64,000 nt of DNA from Bacteroidales bacterium (GTDB taxonomy: Bacteria; Bacteroidota; Bacteroidia; Bacteroidales; WCHB1-69), in assembly GCA_017549765.1 (NCBI GenBank), contig JAFYNM010000008.1:114946-178945 (forward strand), given 5' to 3'. Shown here piece by piece: positions 8,818 through 17,998 of the stretch. The notes beneath the pieces were generated by a model. That model made no database searches and was not told the DNA's origin. It worked only from the letters and a program-made list of their open reading frames with translations. Each line of letters begins with the position of its first letter. Position 1 is the first letter of the stretch. A program made the translations under genes and the position numbers.

Positions 8818-10593
8818 TTAGCCGTTTTGCGCCAAATAGGCGATGAGGTCCGAAGCCCGCTTGGCACCAATCACCGCCGCCAAGGCTTCTACTGAGGCAT
8901 TCTTGATGCCCGACAACGACCGGAACTCCTTGAGTAACCGCTTCTTAAGAACAGGACCAATGCCCGGTGCGTGGTCCAATGCCGAAGTCATGCTGGTCTT
9001 CGACCTCCGTTTGCGGTGGTGGGTGATGCCGAAATGGTGTACCTCGTCACGCACCTCCTGCAGCAGCCGCTGCGCCTCCGAGCGTTTGTCAATATAGACG
9101 GGCAGGTCATCCCCTACCTTGTAGATGTCTTCCAGCCGCTTGGCAATGCCCACCAGCATCAGACGGTCTTCAATGTGTAATGCCTGGATGGCCTTGTAGG
9201 CCGCGTGCAGTTGCCCTTTCCCACCATCGATTACCACGAGGTCCGGCAAAGGCTTCTCCTCTTCCAACAAGCGATGGTAGCGCCGGAAGACGACCTCTTC
9301 CATGCTCGCGAAGTCGTCGGCCCCTACCACGGTCTTGATGTTGAAGTGCCGGTACTCTTTCTTGGCTGGCTTGCCGTCGATAAAGCAGATCATGGCAGCC
9401 ACCGGGTCTTCACCCTGGGTGTTGGAGTTGTCAAAACACTCGATGTGGCGCGGCAAGGTCTTCATGCCCAACGCTTCTTTCAGCGACTGCAATACCCGCT
9501 GGCTCCGTCTCTCCGGATTGACCAAATCCTGCCGCTTCTTCTTCTCTAACATGTAAAAATGTGCATTCCGGATGGCTAACTCCACCAGCTTTCTCTTCTC
9601 TCCACGCTGGGGCACCTGTATGTCCCACCCCTCTGGCACCAACTTTGGCATGAAAGGTACCAAAACGGTGTCAGACAATCCCTCCATGCGGGAGGAGATC
9701 TCCAGAATGCCATTCCATAGCGTCTCCTCGCTGTCCCGCTCTATGTTGTTGCTGATCTCGATGATGTGCGCCTGCACAATGGCCCCGTCCACAATACGCA
9801 GGAAACTCACATACGCACAGTCCTCTTCCTCTTCGATGCCGAAGACGTCCATGTTGGTGAGGGATGCGCTGACTACAACCGATTTGCCGATGAACTGATG
9901 CAGGATCTCAATGCGCTGCTTCAGCTCGGCCGCTTTCTCGAATTCCCACTTCTCCGCATGCGCCATCATCTCTTCTTTCAATTCGCTGATGACCTCCTGT
10001 CGCTTGCCCTTGATGATGTCCGCTATCCGCGCGATATTGCGCTGATATTCTTCCTTGGAGATGAAACCGCTGCAGGGCGCTGAACAACGCTTCAGCTGGT
10101 ACTGCATGCAGGGTCGGTCGCTCTGTACCAACCGGCGGCACGTGCGCAACGGAAATATCTCCCGAATGGTGTCCAACAAGACATTCATCGACTTGACGGA
10201 GGAGTAGGGGCCAAATAACTGCATGGTGGCTGGGTCGGGACGCCGGGTGGAGAAGACCCTCGGGAACTCCTCCTTGCTGATCGCGATCCAAGGGTAGGAC
10301 TTGTCATCCTTCAGCATGATGTTGTATTTGGGCTTGAACTCCTTGATCATGCTGTTCTCCAATAACAAAGCCTCCCATTCGGAGTCTACCACGGTGGTCT
10401 GTATGTCGCGAATCTTGGTGACCAGCATCCGCACTTTGGCGGAGTCGTGCTCTTTGTTGAAATAGGAGGACACACGCCTCTTCAGCCGCTTGGCCTTCCC
10501 TACGTAGATGATGGTGCCTTTCTCGTCCAAAAAACGATAGACACCAGGCTTCTCGGGCAAGGATTTTAATATGAGACGTAGATTCTCCCGCAC
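8818..10593 (-). CDS. uvrC: Excinuclease ABC subunit C
   Basis: UvrC makes both incisions in nucleotide excision repair. The 591-residue protein has the GIY-YIG nuclease domain at the N-terminus (GVYRFLDEKG, then IYVGKAK at about 28-34), a UVR helical hairpin near 200-235 (EKAAELKQRIEIL), the RNase H-like C-terminal nuclease region, and a terminal helix-hairpin-helix (APGIGPVLKKRLL). The start is GTG at 10593, 4 bases after the stop of the upstream lipoprotein gene; the frame has no better ATG. The two genes are probably co-transcribed. Confidence 0.95.
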   Translation of the reverse strand: MRENLRLILKSLPEKPGVYRFLDEKGTIIYVGKAKRLKRRVSSYFNKEHDSAKVRMLVTKIRDIQTTVVDSEWEALLLENSMIKEFKPKYNIMLKDDKSYPWIAISKEEFPRVFSTRRPDPATMQLFGPYSSVKSMNVLLDTIREIFPLRTCRRLVQSDRPCMQYQLKRCSAPCSGFISKEEYQRNIARIADIIKGKRQEVISELKEEMMAHAEKWEFEKAAELKQRIEILHQFIGKSVVVSASLTNMDVFGIEEEEDCAYVSFLRIVDGAIVQAHIIEISNNIERDSEETLWNGILEISSRMEGLSDTVLVPFMPKLVPEGWDIQVPQRGEKRKLVELAIRNAHFYMLEKKKRQDLVNPERRSQRVLQSLKEALGMKTLPRHIECFDNSNTQGEDPVAAMICFIDGKPAKKEYRHFNIKTVVGADDFASMEEVVFRRYHRLLEEEKPLPDLVVIDGGKGQLHAAYKAIQALHIEDRLMLVGIAKRLEDIYKVGDDLPVYIDKRSEAQRLLQEVRDEVHHFGITHHRKRRSKTSMTSALDHAPGIGPVLKKRLLKEFRSLSGIKNASVEALAAVIGAKRASDLIAYLAQNG

Positions 10594-10597
10594 AATA

Positions 10598-11689
10598 TTA
10601 ACGAAGTGTGATGTCCTCCACTGGAGTATTCAGTAACAAATGTCCTGGATTGATGCCAGTGGTGAAACTCTTCTTGAGCTTTCCGCCTTTGTCGAACCAG
10701 TAGATCTTTCCGCTAACGGAGAAACTTAAAGCGTCACTGATGAAGACGTCGCCGTTCAACGGATTGACACAGATGCCGTAAGGTGTCTCGATCTGGGTGC
10801 CGTCGGTGATGAAGTTTTCGGAGACAATCTCATCGGTGTTCAAATCCATTACCTTGATCCAGGAATCATACGTGTAGAAGTCGTAGTGATATATGTAGGC
10901 ATAATGATCGTTGATGGTGAAGTTCAGCACGGCCATGTCGTATGTCTTGACAACCTCGTCGGTCTGGGCATCGATTTTCAGGAAGTTGTAAGGTACGTCG
11001 CCATAATCGCCACGGGTGACCAGATAGACATAATGGTCGCGATAACTCTGCAAAATGCCGGGGTTGATGCCGACCTCGATCTCTTTGGTGACGCTGAACG
11101 TGTTGGGGTCTATGACGGAGACGGTGTGCCCGTAGTTGGGATTGTTGAGACCTCCGGAATTGGAAACGTATAGCTTGCCGTTGCAGGCACAGATGCCCTC
11201 GGGGTTGGGACCGGAATGGACGCTGCCATCTATCTCTAAAGTGGCGGTGTCGATCTTGACCACGTCACCGTCAAAACAGGAGACATAAGCTTTGTTATGA
11301 TAGAATGCTATATAGCGCGGCTCCTTGCCGGTGAGAGCAATGGCCTTGATGGAGGTGCCGTCACTCCGCAACACTTCTAACGTGTTGGAGTTGTTGACCA
11401 CGCAATAGAGTTTGGAACCATAGCGCTGCAGATCGTTGCCGGTGTCACCCAAGCCACGGCCGTTCTGCTGCAAGAAAAGATCTTGGGAGATCTCACCAGT
11501 GTCAAAATTATAGTAGGACAAGGTGCTGTTGTTCATCTGAAAAACGCCTTCGTTAAGAATGTACAAACCGTTGGCAAAACTGTCAGGAATAGGCTCCGGA
11601 GTTGGCTGGGGACGGTGACAGGAAGCACTCAGGCCGATTAATCCGACCAACAATAAAAACAGACAAGGGGTTAGGATCTTTTTCATCAT
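10598..11689 (-). CDS. Lipoprotein beta-propeller of the YncE/DUF5074 type
   Basis: The 363-residue protein has a lipoprotein signal with the lipobox LSASC and Cys at 24. Two ATGs lie in tandem (11689 and 11686). The body repeats a surface beta-propeller pattern of short blades, such as YIAFYHNKAYVSCFDGDVVKIDT and VSNSGG...GHTVSVIDPNTF, seen in YncE-like and DUF5074 proteins of Bacteroidota. Such proteins often accompany TonB-dependent receptors for haem or cobalamin, but no receptor is nearby, so a transport link is only a guess. It is the first gene of a unit with uvrC. Confidence 0.75.
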   Translation of the reverse strand: MMKKILTPCLFLLLVGLIGLSASCHRPQPTPEPIPDSFANGLYILNEGVFQMNNSTLSYYNFDTGEISQDLFLQQNGRGLGDTGNDLQRYGSKLYCVVNNSNTLEVLRSDGTSIKAIALTGKEPRYIAFYHNKAYVSCFDGDVVKIDTATLEIDGSVHSGPNPEGICACNGKLYVSNSGGLNNPNYGHTVSVIDPNTFSVTKEIEVGINPGILQSYRDHYVYLVTRGDYGDVPYNFLKIDAQTDEVVKTYDMAVLNFTINDHYAYIYHYDFYTYDSWIKVMDLNTDEIVSENFITDGTQIETPYGICVNPLNGDVFISDALSFSVSGKIYWFDKGGKLKKSFTTGINPGHLLLNTPVEDITLR

Positions 11690-11712
11690 AGATGTAGTTT
11701 TTCAAATTTTGG

Positions 11713-11720
11713 CAAAAATA
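11713..11720 (-). promoter_or_regulatory. TAnnTTTG promoter element (TATTTTTG) for the lipoprotein-uvrC unit
   Basis: Exact match on the minus strand, 23 bases before the first ATG at 11689. Confidence 0.65.
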
Positions 11721-11788
11721 CACATTTTAAAGTCGCAAAGGCCCAGCGACAATTTTTTTGAAAAAGCCAGACGGAGAGGCCCCAAAAC

Positions 11789-11820
11789 GAAAAAAGGCGC
11801 CCCGGGGAGGGGCACCTTTC
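11789..11820 (-). terminator. Rho-independent terminator after DUF4295
   Basis: Eight-base GC stem (GGTGCCCC with GGGGCGCC, one mismatch) extended by AAA/TTT; the minus strand then carries six T. It ends the rpmG-DUF4295 message. Confidence 0.75.
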
Positions 11821-11841
11821 TTCAACCATGAAAACAAAATA

Positions 11842-11997
11842 TTACTTTTTAGCCAAAAAGTCTTTAACAGTGGAGGAGTCAACCACAGCTTCCTTGAAGG
11901 TGTAGGCTCCAGTCTTAGGTGAACGCTCCATTCTCACCACGCGGGTGTAAGTTACGCCACCTTCTCTTTTCAACGTTGCAACTACTTTCTTTGCCAT
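11842..11997 (-). CDS. DUF4295 small basic protein
   Basis: The 51-residue frame begins MAKKVVATLKREGG and ends VKDFLAKK. It matches the short DUF4295 family that follows rpmG in Bacteroidota, with the conserved MERSPKTGAYTFKEA centre. The family is thought to be ribosome-associated because of its fixed gene neighbourhood and charge, but I know of no demonstrated function. It starts 15 bases after the rpmG stop. In related genomes ftsY usually follows; here a terminator does. Confidence 0.88.
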   Translation of the reverse strand: MAKKVVATLKREGGVTYTRVVRMERSPKTGAYTFKEAVVDSSTVKDFLAKK

Positions 11998-12012
11998 CTT
12001 TACTTGATTTTA

Positions 12013-12201
12013 TTATTTAACTTCTTTGTGAATGGTCATACGTTTCAGATACGGATTGTATTTCTTCAATTCCAATCTGTCGGGAGTGTTCTTTCTATTC
12101 TTCGTGGTTATATAACGAGACATTCCAGGAACACCACTGGCTTTCTGTTCCGTGCACTCAAGAATGACTTGTTGACGTGCTTCTTTAGTTTTCTTTGCCA
12201 T
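12013..12201 (-). CDS. rpmG: 50S ribosomal protein L33
   Basis: The 62-residue protein opens [19 protein letters not shown] and shows the L33 core [21 protein letters not shown]. The paired Cys motifs of zinc-binding L33 are missing (only one Cys), so it is the zinc-free form. A TAnnTTTG promoter lies 25 bases upstream, and rpmB, which commonly precedes rpmG, is not there. Confidence 0.95.
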   Translation of the reverse strand: MAKKTKEARQQVILECTEQKASGVPGMSRYITTKNRKNTPDRLELKKYNPYLKRMTIHKEVK

Positions 12202-12226
12202 ATTTTTCCTTCAATTTTTAACTCGG

Positions 12227-12234
12227 CAAAAATA
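12227..12234 (-). promoter_or_regulatory. TAnnTTTG promoter element (TATTTTTG) for rpmG-DUF4295
   Basis: Exact minus-strand match 25 bases before the rpmG ATG, showing that rpmG heads its own message. Confidence 0.65.
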
Positions 12235-12333
12235 CATTTTTTTTTGATACCCTGTATCGTTGCCTTTATATTTTTTATTATGGTGGTGTGTTTATTTATA
12301 AAACTCTTTAAATCAATTTATTAACTTGTTATT

Positions 12334-13347
12334 TCAGACACTCAAAAGCTCCCAAAGACGGTCTTTGAGTTCTGTTAGATGTTGGTTTGTGAGGGCTGAA
12401 ATCGTAATGCAAGGCCAATATTTTGGCAATTTCGATTCGATTTTTCGTACCTCTTCTTCCGTGGTCAGATCGCATTTGGTGATGGCAATCAGATACTGCT
12501 TGTCGAGCAGTTCCGTGTTGTATTGTCGCAATTCGTTCCGAAGGATTTCAAATTCTTTTTTGATCTCGTCAACGCTCTTGATGCCCTCTTCGGATGCGAT
12601 GGGTATCATAAAGAGCAACACGGAGTTACGCTCGATGTGGCGCAGAAAGCGCAAGCCTATGCCTTTGCCTTCCGACGCTCCTTCGATGATGCCGGGGATG
12701 TCGGCGATGACAAACGACTGAAAGTCGCGGTACGCCACCATGCCGAGGTTCGGTTTCAACGTGGTGAACGGATAGTTGGCGATCTTGGGTCTTGCATTGG
12801 AAATCTGGCTGATGAGGGTGGACTTGCCCGCATTGGGGAATCCAACGAGTCCGACGTCCGCCAGCACCTTCAATTCCAGGGAGATCCAGCCTTCTGTGCC
12901 CGACTCTCCGGGTTGCGCGAAACGGGGCGTCTGCATCGTGGCACTCTTGAAATGCACATTGCCTAACCCTCCGCGTCCGCCTTTCATCACTACCAGCTCT
13001 TGGCCGTCTTCCAAGACCTCGCCGACCACCTCGTCGGTGTCCACCAACTTGACGATGGTTCCCAGGGGCACCTCTATGTAGGCGTCCGCTCCGTTCTTGC
13101 CAAAGCACTGGTTCTTCTGCCCGTTCTCGCCATTCCCCGCGAAGATATGCTTGGTGTAGCGCAGGTGCAGCAACGTCCACAGGTTGCGGTTCCCCTTGAC
13201 GATGATGCTGCCGCCTTTGCCGCCGTCACCACCGTCCGGACCAGCCTTGGGATTTCTGGCCGTGCGCGCCAGATGCGCCGACCCGCCCCCTCCGTTTCCG
13301 GAACGGCCGAAAATCTTGACCAGATCGATGAATTGTTCTTCTGCCAT
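12334..13347 (-). CDS. obg: GTPase Obg/CgtA
   Basis: Obg is an essential GTPase for 50S subunit maturation. The 337 residues contain the glycine-rich Obg fold (about 1-165, with GPDGGDGGKGGS and KGGRGGLGN) and a G domain with GFPNAGKS for G1, DIPG for G3 and TKCD for G4. The protein ends soon after the G domain, so the optional C-terminal OCT domain is absent, as is usual in this phylum. The gene lies between the rpmG promoter region and the str-operon terminator and has no clear partner. Confidence 0.95.
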   Translation of the reverse strand: MAEEQFIDLVKIFGRSGNGGGGSAHLARTARNPKAGPDGGDGGKGGSIIVKGNRNLWTLLHLRYTKHIFAGNGENGQKNQCFGKNGADAYIEVPLGTIVKLVDTDEVVGEVLEDGQELVVMKGGRGGLGNVHFKSATMQTPRFAQPGESGTEGWISLELKVLADVGLVGFPNAGKSTLISQISNARPKIANYPFTTLKPNLGMVAYRDFQSFVIADIPGIIEGASEGKGIGLRFLRHIERNSVLLFMIPIASEEGIKSVDEIKKEFEILRNELRQYNTELLDKQYLIAITKCDLTTEEEVRKIESKLPKYWPCITISALTNQHLTELKDRLWELLSV

Positions 13348-13371
13348 TACTTCTTTTGAATCTTAATTAGA

Positions 13372-13405
13372 TAAAACAAAAGCACTTACACCACGGTAAG
13401 TGCCT
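13372..13405 (-). terminator. Rho-independent terminator closing the str operon after rpsJ
   Basis: On the minus strand the stem GCACTTAC/GTAAGTGC (13382-13389 with 13396-13403) is followed by TTTTGTTTT. It lies 55 bases after the rpsJ stop and before obg. Confidence 0.8.
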
Positions 13406-13458
13406 TCGTCTTGTCGTTAATAACGCCTGCCTTATGTCCAGACGTTACGATTCCTTCA

Positions 13459-13773
13459 TCAGACCTTGATTTCTACATCAACGCCGCTGGGCAACTCCAG
13501 CTTCATCAAAGCGTCGATCGTCTTCGTCGTAGTACCATAGATGTCCAGGATTCTCTTGTAGGTGGAAAGCTGGAACTGCTCTCTGGATTTCTTGTTGACG
13601 AAAGTGGAACGGTTGACGGTGAAAATCTTGGTGTGGGTTGGCAATGGAATAGGACCAACCAAAACGACCTTGTCGTCTTTCACACCCTCTACGGTCTTGA
13701 CGATCTTCTCGGCAGACTTGTCCACCAAAGTATGATCGAAAGATTTTAATTTAATTCTGATTCTGTGACTCAT
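13459..13773 (-). CDS. rpsJ: 30S ribosomal protein S10
   Basis: The 104-residue protein is a full-length S10, opening with [20 protein letters not shown] and containing [17 protein letters not shown]. It follows fusA by 41 bases as the last gene of the operon. In most Bacteroidota rpsJ leads straight into rplC and the S10 cluster; here a terminator and obg follow instead. Confidence 0.97.
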   Translation of the reverse strand: MSHRIRIKLKSFDHTLVDKSAEKIVKTVEGVKDDKVVLVGPIPLPTHTKIFTVNRSTFVNKKSREQFQLSTYKRILDIYGTTTKTIDALMKLELPSGVDVEIKV

Positions 13774-13814
13774 GTTGTTTGTTTATTACGTAATAATTAA
13801 TTTATTTTTTGTCT

Positions 13815-15908
13815 CTATAATAAAAATCTACCTTCATTTACGATATACTCTTTGATGTCAGCGGGGACTTCGGTATAAGCCAGGAACTCCATGCTGTAGG
13901 AGGCGCGGCCGGAAGAGATGGAACGCAGCGTGGTGACATAGCCGAACATTTCTGCTAACGGCACCTTGGCCTTGATGGTCTGGAAGCCGACTTTGGCATC
14001 GATGCTCTCGAGGATGGAACGTCTCCGGTTCAAGTCGCCGGTGACATTGCCGATATACTCGTCGGGCGTGTTGATTTCCACTTTCATGATAGGCTCCAGG
14101 ATGCGTGTCTCCGTTTCGCGGATGGCATCGCGGAAGCCAATCTTGGCACATACCTCGAAAGACATGGCGTCGGAATCCACGGGATGTGCCTCGCCGTCCA
14201 GCACTGTCGCTTTCATGCTCTCCAGCGGGAAACCCCACTTGCCATTGGTCATGGCCATCTGGAAACCTTTCTCCACACCCGGCATGTACTCCTTCGGAAT
14301 GGCTCCGTTGGATACCTTGTTGACGAACTGCAGACCGCGGGATTCGTCGTCTGTCGGCGCCAGTTCGAACTCGATCTTGGCGAAAGAGCCCTTGCCGCCA
14401 GTCTGACGTTTGTAAACGGCTACGTGATGCAACGGTTCGGAAAGAGCCTCCTTGTAGGTGACCCTCGGTTTGCCGTGGTTGCACTCGATGCCGAACTCCC
14501 GTTTCAGACGGTCTAACAGAATCTCCAAGTGCAGCTCGCCCATGCCGCTGATGAGCAGTTGGCCGGTCTCCTCGCTCTGTGTGACCACAAAGGTCGGGTC
14601 TTCGTCGGCCAGTTTCCCTAATGCCAGGATCAACTTCTCTTCGTCATCTTTCGTTTTGGGCTCGATGGCGATTTGGATGACCGGCTCGGGGAAGGTGATG
14701 TTCTCCAGAAGGATGGGGTGTCTGTCGTCGGTGAGACTATCGCCCGTGTGGATCTCCTTCATCCCGACCAGTGCCACGATGTTGCCTGCGGAGACACTCT
14801 CCAGCGGTTGCTGTTTGTTGGAGTGCATCTGCAGGATCTTGGCGGCACGCTCGCGTTTGCCTGTGGAGGCGTTGAACACGGTCTCGCCGGATTTCAACTC
14901 GCCGGAATAGACCTTGATGAAGGTCAACTTGCCCACGTAGGGGTCGGTGGCGATTTTGAAGGCCAAGGCTGCAAACGGCGCGTTCACGTCCATGGGACGG
15001 CTCTCCTGCTCCTCGTTCTTGGGGTTGATGCCGGTGATGGCCGGCAGGTCCATGGGGGAGGGGAGATACAGCACAATGGCATCCAGCAACTTCTGAACAC
15101 CTTTGTTCTTGAAGGAGGAACCGCAAAGCACTGGCTCGATCTGGCGTGCGATGGTGGCACTCCGGAGGGCGTCGATGATCTGCTGCTCGCTGATGCTGTC
15201 GGCATCTTCCAGATACTGCTCCATGAAGGCTTCGTCCAACTCGGAGAGGGTCTCCAAAATGTTGGTGCGGCACTGCTGGGCCTCCTCAGCCATGTCGGCG
15301 GGGATGGGTACCTCCTCGTAGGTGGCGCCCAGCGTGTCCTCTTCCCATTGGTAGGCCTTCATCTCGATGAGATCGACGACACCAATGAAACTGTTCTCAG
15401 CCCCGATAGGCAGCTGGATGGGCAGCGGATTGGCATGCAGCCGCTCCCGGATCTGCTTGACGACAGCCTGGAAATTGGCACCGGCACGGTCCATCTTGTT
15501 GACGTAGCAGATGCGAGCCACATCGTACTTGTTGGCTTGATGCCAGACAGTCTCCGATTGTGCCTCCACACCGCCCACGGCACAGAAGATGGCCACCGCT
15601 CCGTCCAGAATGCGGAGGGAGCGCTCCACCTCGACGGTGAAGTCCACGTGCCCCGGCGTGTCAATGATGTTGACTTTGTAGTCATGCTGGTTGTGCTTCC
15701 AGAAGACAGTCGTGGCCGCACTCGTGATGGTGATGCCGCGCTCCTGCTCCTGGACCATCCAGTCCATGGTGGCTGTGCCCTCGTCAACCTCTCCGATCTT
15801 GTAGTTCTTGCCCGTATAATAGAGAATGCGCTCCGTCGTCGTCGTCTTGCCGGCGTCGATGTGAGCCATAATCCCAATGTTGCGAATATGTTCCAACTCT
15901 TGTGACAT
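13815..15908 (-). CDS. fusA: Translation elongation factor G
   Basis: EF-G drives ribosomal translocation with GTP. The 697-residue sequence has G1 AHIDAGKTT at about 16-24, the switch [12 protein letters not shown]3 DTPGHVDF, and NKMD for G4, followed by domains II to V (for example [19 protein letters not shown] in domain III). Length and context in rpsL-rpsG-fusA-rpsJ identify it as the housekeeping copy. Confidence 0.97.
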   Translation of the reverse strand: MSQELEHIRNIGIMAHIDAGKTTTTERILYYTGKNYKIGEVDEGTATMDWMVQEQERGITITSAATTVFWKHNQHDYKVNIIDTPGHVDFTVEVERSLRILDGAVAIFCAVGGVEAQSETVWHQANKYDVARICYVNKMDRAGANFQAVVKQIRERLHANPLPIQLPIGAENSFIGVVDLIEMKAYQWEEDTLGATYEEVPIPADMAEEAQQCRTNILETLSELDEAFMEQYLEDADSISEQQIIDALRSATIARQIEPVLCGSSFKNKGVQKLLDAIVLYLPSPMDLPAITGINPKNEEQESRPMDVNAPFAALAFKIATDPYVGKLTFIKVYSGELKSGETVFNASTGKRERAAKILQMHSNKQQPLESVSAGNIVALVGMKEIHTGDSLTDDRHPILLENITFPEPVIQIAIEPKTKDDEEKLILALGKLADEDPTFVVTQSEETGQLLISGMGELHLEILLDRLKREFGIECNHGKPRVTYKEALSEPLHHVAVYKRQTGGKGSFAKIEFELAPTDDESRGLQFVNKVSNGAIPKEYMPGVEKGFQMAMTNGKWGFPLESMKATVLDGEAHPVDSDAMSFEVCAKIGFRDAIRETETRILEPIMKVEINTPDEYIGNVTGDLNRRRSILESIDAKVGFQTIKAKVPLAEMFGYVTTLRSISSGRASYSMEFLAYTEVPADIKEYIVNEGRFLL

Positions 15909-15956
15909 GATGCTTCTCTGAAATACGGTCGTAAATGAAAGGCAGAGATGGGATGA

Positions 15957-16424
15957 TTACATGCGCATGTGAGCGAATGCCTTGTTGGCTTCTGCCATTC
16001 TGTGGATTTCCTCTTTCTTCTTGAAAGCGGCACCCTCGCTCTTGTAAGCTGCCATGATCTCCTGGGCCAACTTGTCGGCCATGGTCTGCTCGTGACGCTT
16101 GCGTGCGAAGGATATTAAGTTCTTCATACCTACTGATTGTTTTCTGCCCGGCTTGATTTCCTCAGGGACAGGCAACGTGGTACCACCGACGCGCTTGCTC
16201 TTTACCTCTACGCTGGGAGTGACGTTCTCCAAGGCTTTTTTCCAAACCTCAAGACCGTTCTCTTTGGTCTTCTCCTCTACAATGTCGATGGCTTTGTAGA
16301 AGATCTCGAATGCGAGATTCTTCTTTCCCTTCAACATAATGTTGTTTACGAACTTCGTTACTTGTTCGTCATTGAATTTCGGATCCGGAAGAATGATCCT
16401 TTTCTTTGCATGTGAATTTCTCAT
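15957..16424 (-). CDS. rpsG: 30S ribosomal protein S7
   Basis: S7 organises the 3' domain of 16S rRNA. The 155-residue protein shows the family core [20 protein letters not shown] and [20 protein letters not shown]. It sits 78 bases after rpsL and 48 bases before fusA, in the standard str order. Confidence 0.97.
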   Translation of the reverse strand: MRNSHAKKRIILPDPKFNDEQVTKFVNNIMLKGKKNLAFEIFYKAIDIVEEKTKENGLEVWKKALENVTPSVEVKSKRVGGTTLPVPEEIKPGRKQSVGMKNLISFARKRHEQTMADKLAQEIMAAYKSEGAAFKKKEEIHRMAEANKAFAHMRM

Positions 16425-16502
16425 AACTTTGTATCTTCAATAATGATTATTTACTCTTGAATCACCAATCACGGCGTTCAATTTACTGACTTTGGCGCCT
16501 GT

Positions 16503-16883
16503 TTATTTAGCGGCTTTGGGTTTCTTGGCACCATATTTGGAACGACCCTGGTGACGTCCGTCAACACCTGCGGAGTCCAATGCACCGCGCACGACGTGAT
16601 ATCTTACACCAGGAAGGTCTTTAACACGGCCTCCGCGTACCAACACGATGCTGTGCTCTTGCAAGTTGTGACCTTCACCTCCGATGTAGGCGTTCACTTC
16701 CTTACCATTGGTCATTCTTACTCTCGCCACCTTACGCATGGCTGAATTCGGTTTCTTCGGGGTCGTAGTGTAAACCCTCAAACAAACGCCGCGACGTTGC
16801 GGACAGGCATCCAATGCCTTGGACTTACTTTGTGAAGTAAGCTTCTTTCTTCCTTTTCTTACTAATTGTTGAATAGTAGGCAT
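16503..16883 (-). CDS. rpsL: 30S ribosomal protein S12
   Basis: S12 is part of the decoding centre. The 126-residue protein opens [15 protein letters not shown] and includes the streptomycin-related loops [18 protein letters not shown] and [17 protein letters not shown]. The Lys in TPKKPNSA (the position changed in streptomycin-resistant mutants of other bacteria) and the Lys in GRVKDLPG appear as in the sensitive form. First gene of the operon. Confidence 0.97.
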   Translation of the reverse strand: MPTIQQLVRKGRKKLTSQSKSKALDACPQRRGVCLRVYTTTPKKPNSAMRKVARVRMTNGKEVNAYIGGEGHNLQEHSIVLVRGGRVKDLPGVRYHVVRGALDSAGVDGRHQGRSKYGAKKPKAAK

Positions 16884-16943
16884 ACAATTTTTATTTGTTA
16901 AACTTTTAATTTAGATTGATTTATACCCAATTTTTTGGGCCTG

Positions 16944-16951
16944 CAAAAATA
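16944..16951 (-). promoter_or_regulatory. TAnnTTTG promoter element (TATTTTTG) for the str operon
   Basis: Exact minus-strand match 60 bases before the rpsL ATG. Confidence 0.65.
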
Positions 16952-17004
16952 CACTTTTTTCCATTCAATGACACATCCGTCCCCATTTTTTTTGCACTGT
17001 ATTA

Positions 17005-17038
17005 TAAAAGCCGCTCTTTCCAACGGAGGAGCGGTTTT
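17005..17038. terminator. Possible hairpin terminator in the rpsL/Spy-like intergenic space
   Basis: CCGCTC (17011-17016) pairs with GAGCGG (17029-17034), with flanking AAA and TTTT. The T-runs are short on both strands. It may be a second stop signal for the leftward Spy-like operon, which already has a better hairpin at 17073-17100. Confidence 0.4.
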
Positions 17039-17072
17039 CAATGGTGCCTGCGAGATAGGTGTCAACACTCAA

Positions 17073-17100
17073 TAAAAAAGGTGACCGAAATGGTCACCCT
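17073..17100 (-). terminator. Rho-independent terminator after the Spy-like gene
   Basis: GGTGACC/GGTCACC (17080-17086 with 17092-17098) with a 5-base loop, followed on the minus strand by six T. It lies 10 bases after the stop at 17110. Confidence 0.8.
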
Positions 17101-17109
17101 GATTTTTGT

Positions 17110-17631
17110 TTATCTCTTGCCCTTACTTTGCGTAGCTGTGTTCACATCTTTGGAGGCTGGCTGCGTGGTGGCGGCAGACTTGGTCTTCTGAGCTACCGCA
17201 TTGCGCTTGTATTGCTCGTCAAAGGTGTAGAAGTCGAACAGATGGCGGGGAGAGAGGATGGCCTTGATCTTTTTGTAGAAGTTGGCGTCCAGTGTGTTCA
17301 GGTTCCTCTTGAGTTCCATCTTCTGGTCCATCATATAGGCGATCTGGTCGGAGGAGAGAAGCTCGATGCTCTCTTTGTTGCGCGGATCGTATTTGATTTT
17401 CTTGCTCTCCAGATTCTTCTTGAAAGTCTCATGATAGGTCATCTCGCTATGCAGGTACTTGTCATATTCTGCCCAGAAGGACTTGGCCTCAGTCTGGTTC
17501 AACTTCAGATGCTCTTTCATATAGGAGATTCGGTCCTGGATTTTCTTTTCGACGTCGGTGCTGGTGCTTTGTGCGCTTAGGATGAATGCGCCACAAACAA
17601 TCATGGTGAGGGTTAAGATAATCTTTTTCAT
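17110..17631 (-). CDS. Periplasmic Spy/CpxP-like helical protein
   Basis: The 173-residue protein has a signal peptide (1-20, ending LSAQ). Its body is predicted to be helical and highly charged, with the stretch MKEHLKLNQTEAKSFWAEYDKY recalling the LTxxQ-type pattern of Spy/CpxP stress chaperones and the sensor proteins often found next to ECF sigma factors in this phylum. The C-terminal 25 residues are Thr/Ser/Ala/Lys-rich and probably disordered. It follows the membrane protein of the sigma operon by 12 bases, so a role in sensing or relieving envelope stress is a reasonable inference but is not shown. Confidence 0.65.
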   Translation of the reverse strand: MKKIILTLTMIVCGAFILSAQSTSTDVEKKIQDRISYMKEHLKLNQTEAKSFWAEYDKYLHSEMTYHETFKKNLESKKIKYDPRNKESIELLSSDQIAYMMDQKMELKRNLNTLDANFYKKIKAILSPRHLFDFYTFDEQYKRNAVAQKTKSAATTQPASKDVNTATQSKGKR

Positions 17632-17643
17632 TGTAAGGTGGAT

Positions 17644-17955
17644 TTAAAAGTTATAATAATCGATCTCGGTCAGTTCAGCGCTGTAGTACTCGATCAATTG
17701 GTCGTCCAGTTTGTTGGCCGTCTGCGGGGTCTCCACCAAGGTGCCTTGGTCTTTCTTGTCTTGGTTGCGGAGATTGATAAATAACACTGAACAAATCATC
17801 ACCAGACAAACCGCTGCAATGGAACTCATCCAGAGGTTTCTTCTTTTACGTTCTTCTTTGTGAATGGTGTCCATGACATTGTCGGTCAGGTGCTCGAAAT
17901 ATCCTTCCGGGATATTGTACCGCTCTTCTTTGCTAAGTTGATCTAAGTCTAACAT
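17644..17955 (-). CDS. Small single-pass membrane protein, probable anti-sigma partner
   Basis: The chosen start at 17955 (MLDLDQLSKEE) gives 103 residues; an upstream ATG at 17979 would add MFFFSSEI, which looks less natural. A cytoplasmic stretch of about 45 residues precedes one membrane segment (MSSIAAVCLVMICSVLFINL), followed by a short periplasmic tail rich in Asp, Glu and Tyr. The layout, and its position 43 bases after an ECF sigma gene, suggest an anti-sigma factor, although the cytoplasmic part is shorter than the usual zinc anti-sigma domain and lacks its HxxxCxxC motif. Confidence 0.65.
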   Translation of the reverse strand: MLDLDQLSKEERYNIPEGYFEHLTDNVMDTIHKEERKRRNLWMSSIAAVCLVMICSVLFINLRNQDKKDQGTLVETPQTANKLDDQLIEYYSAELTEIDYYNF

Positions 17956-17998
17956 AATTTCTGAACTGAAAAAAAACAATTCTATGACTATACAACCT

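Noticed and set aside
14673-15905. Open frame of about 410 codons antisense to fusA
   Set aside because: Composition artefact opposite an essential gene.
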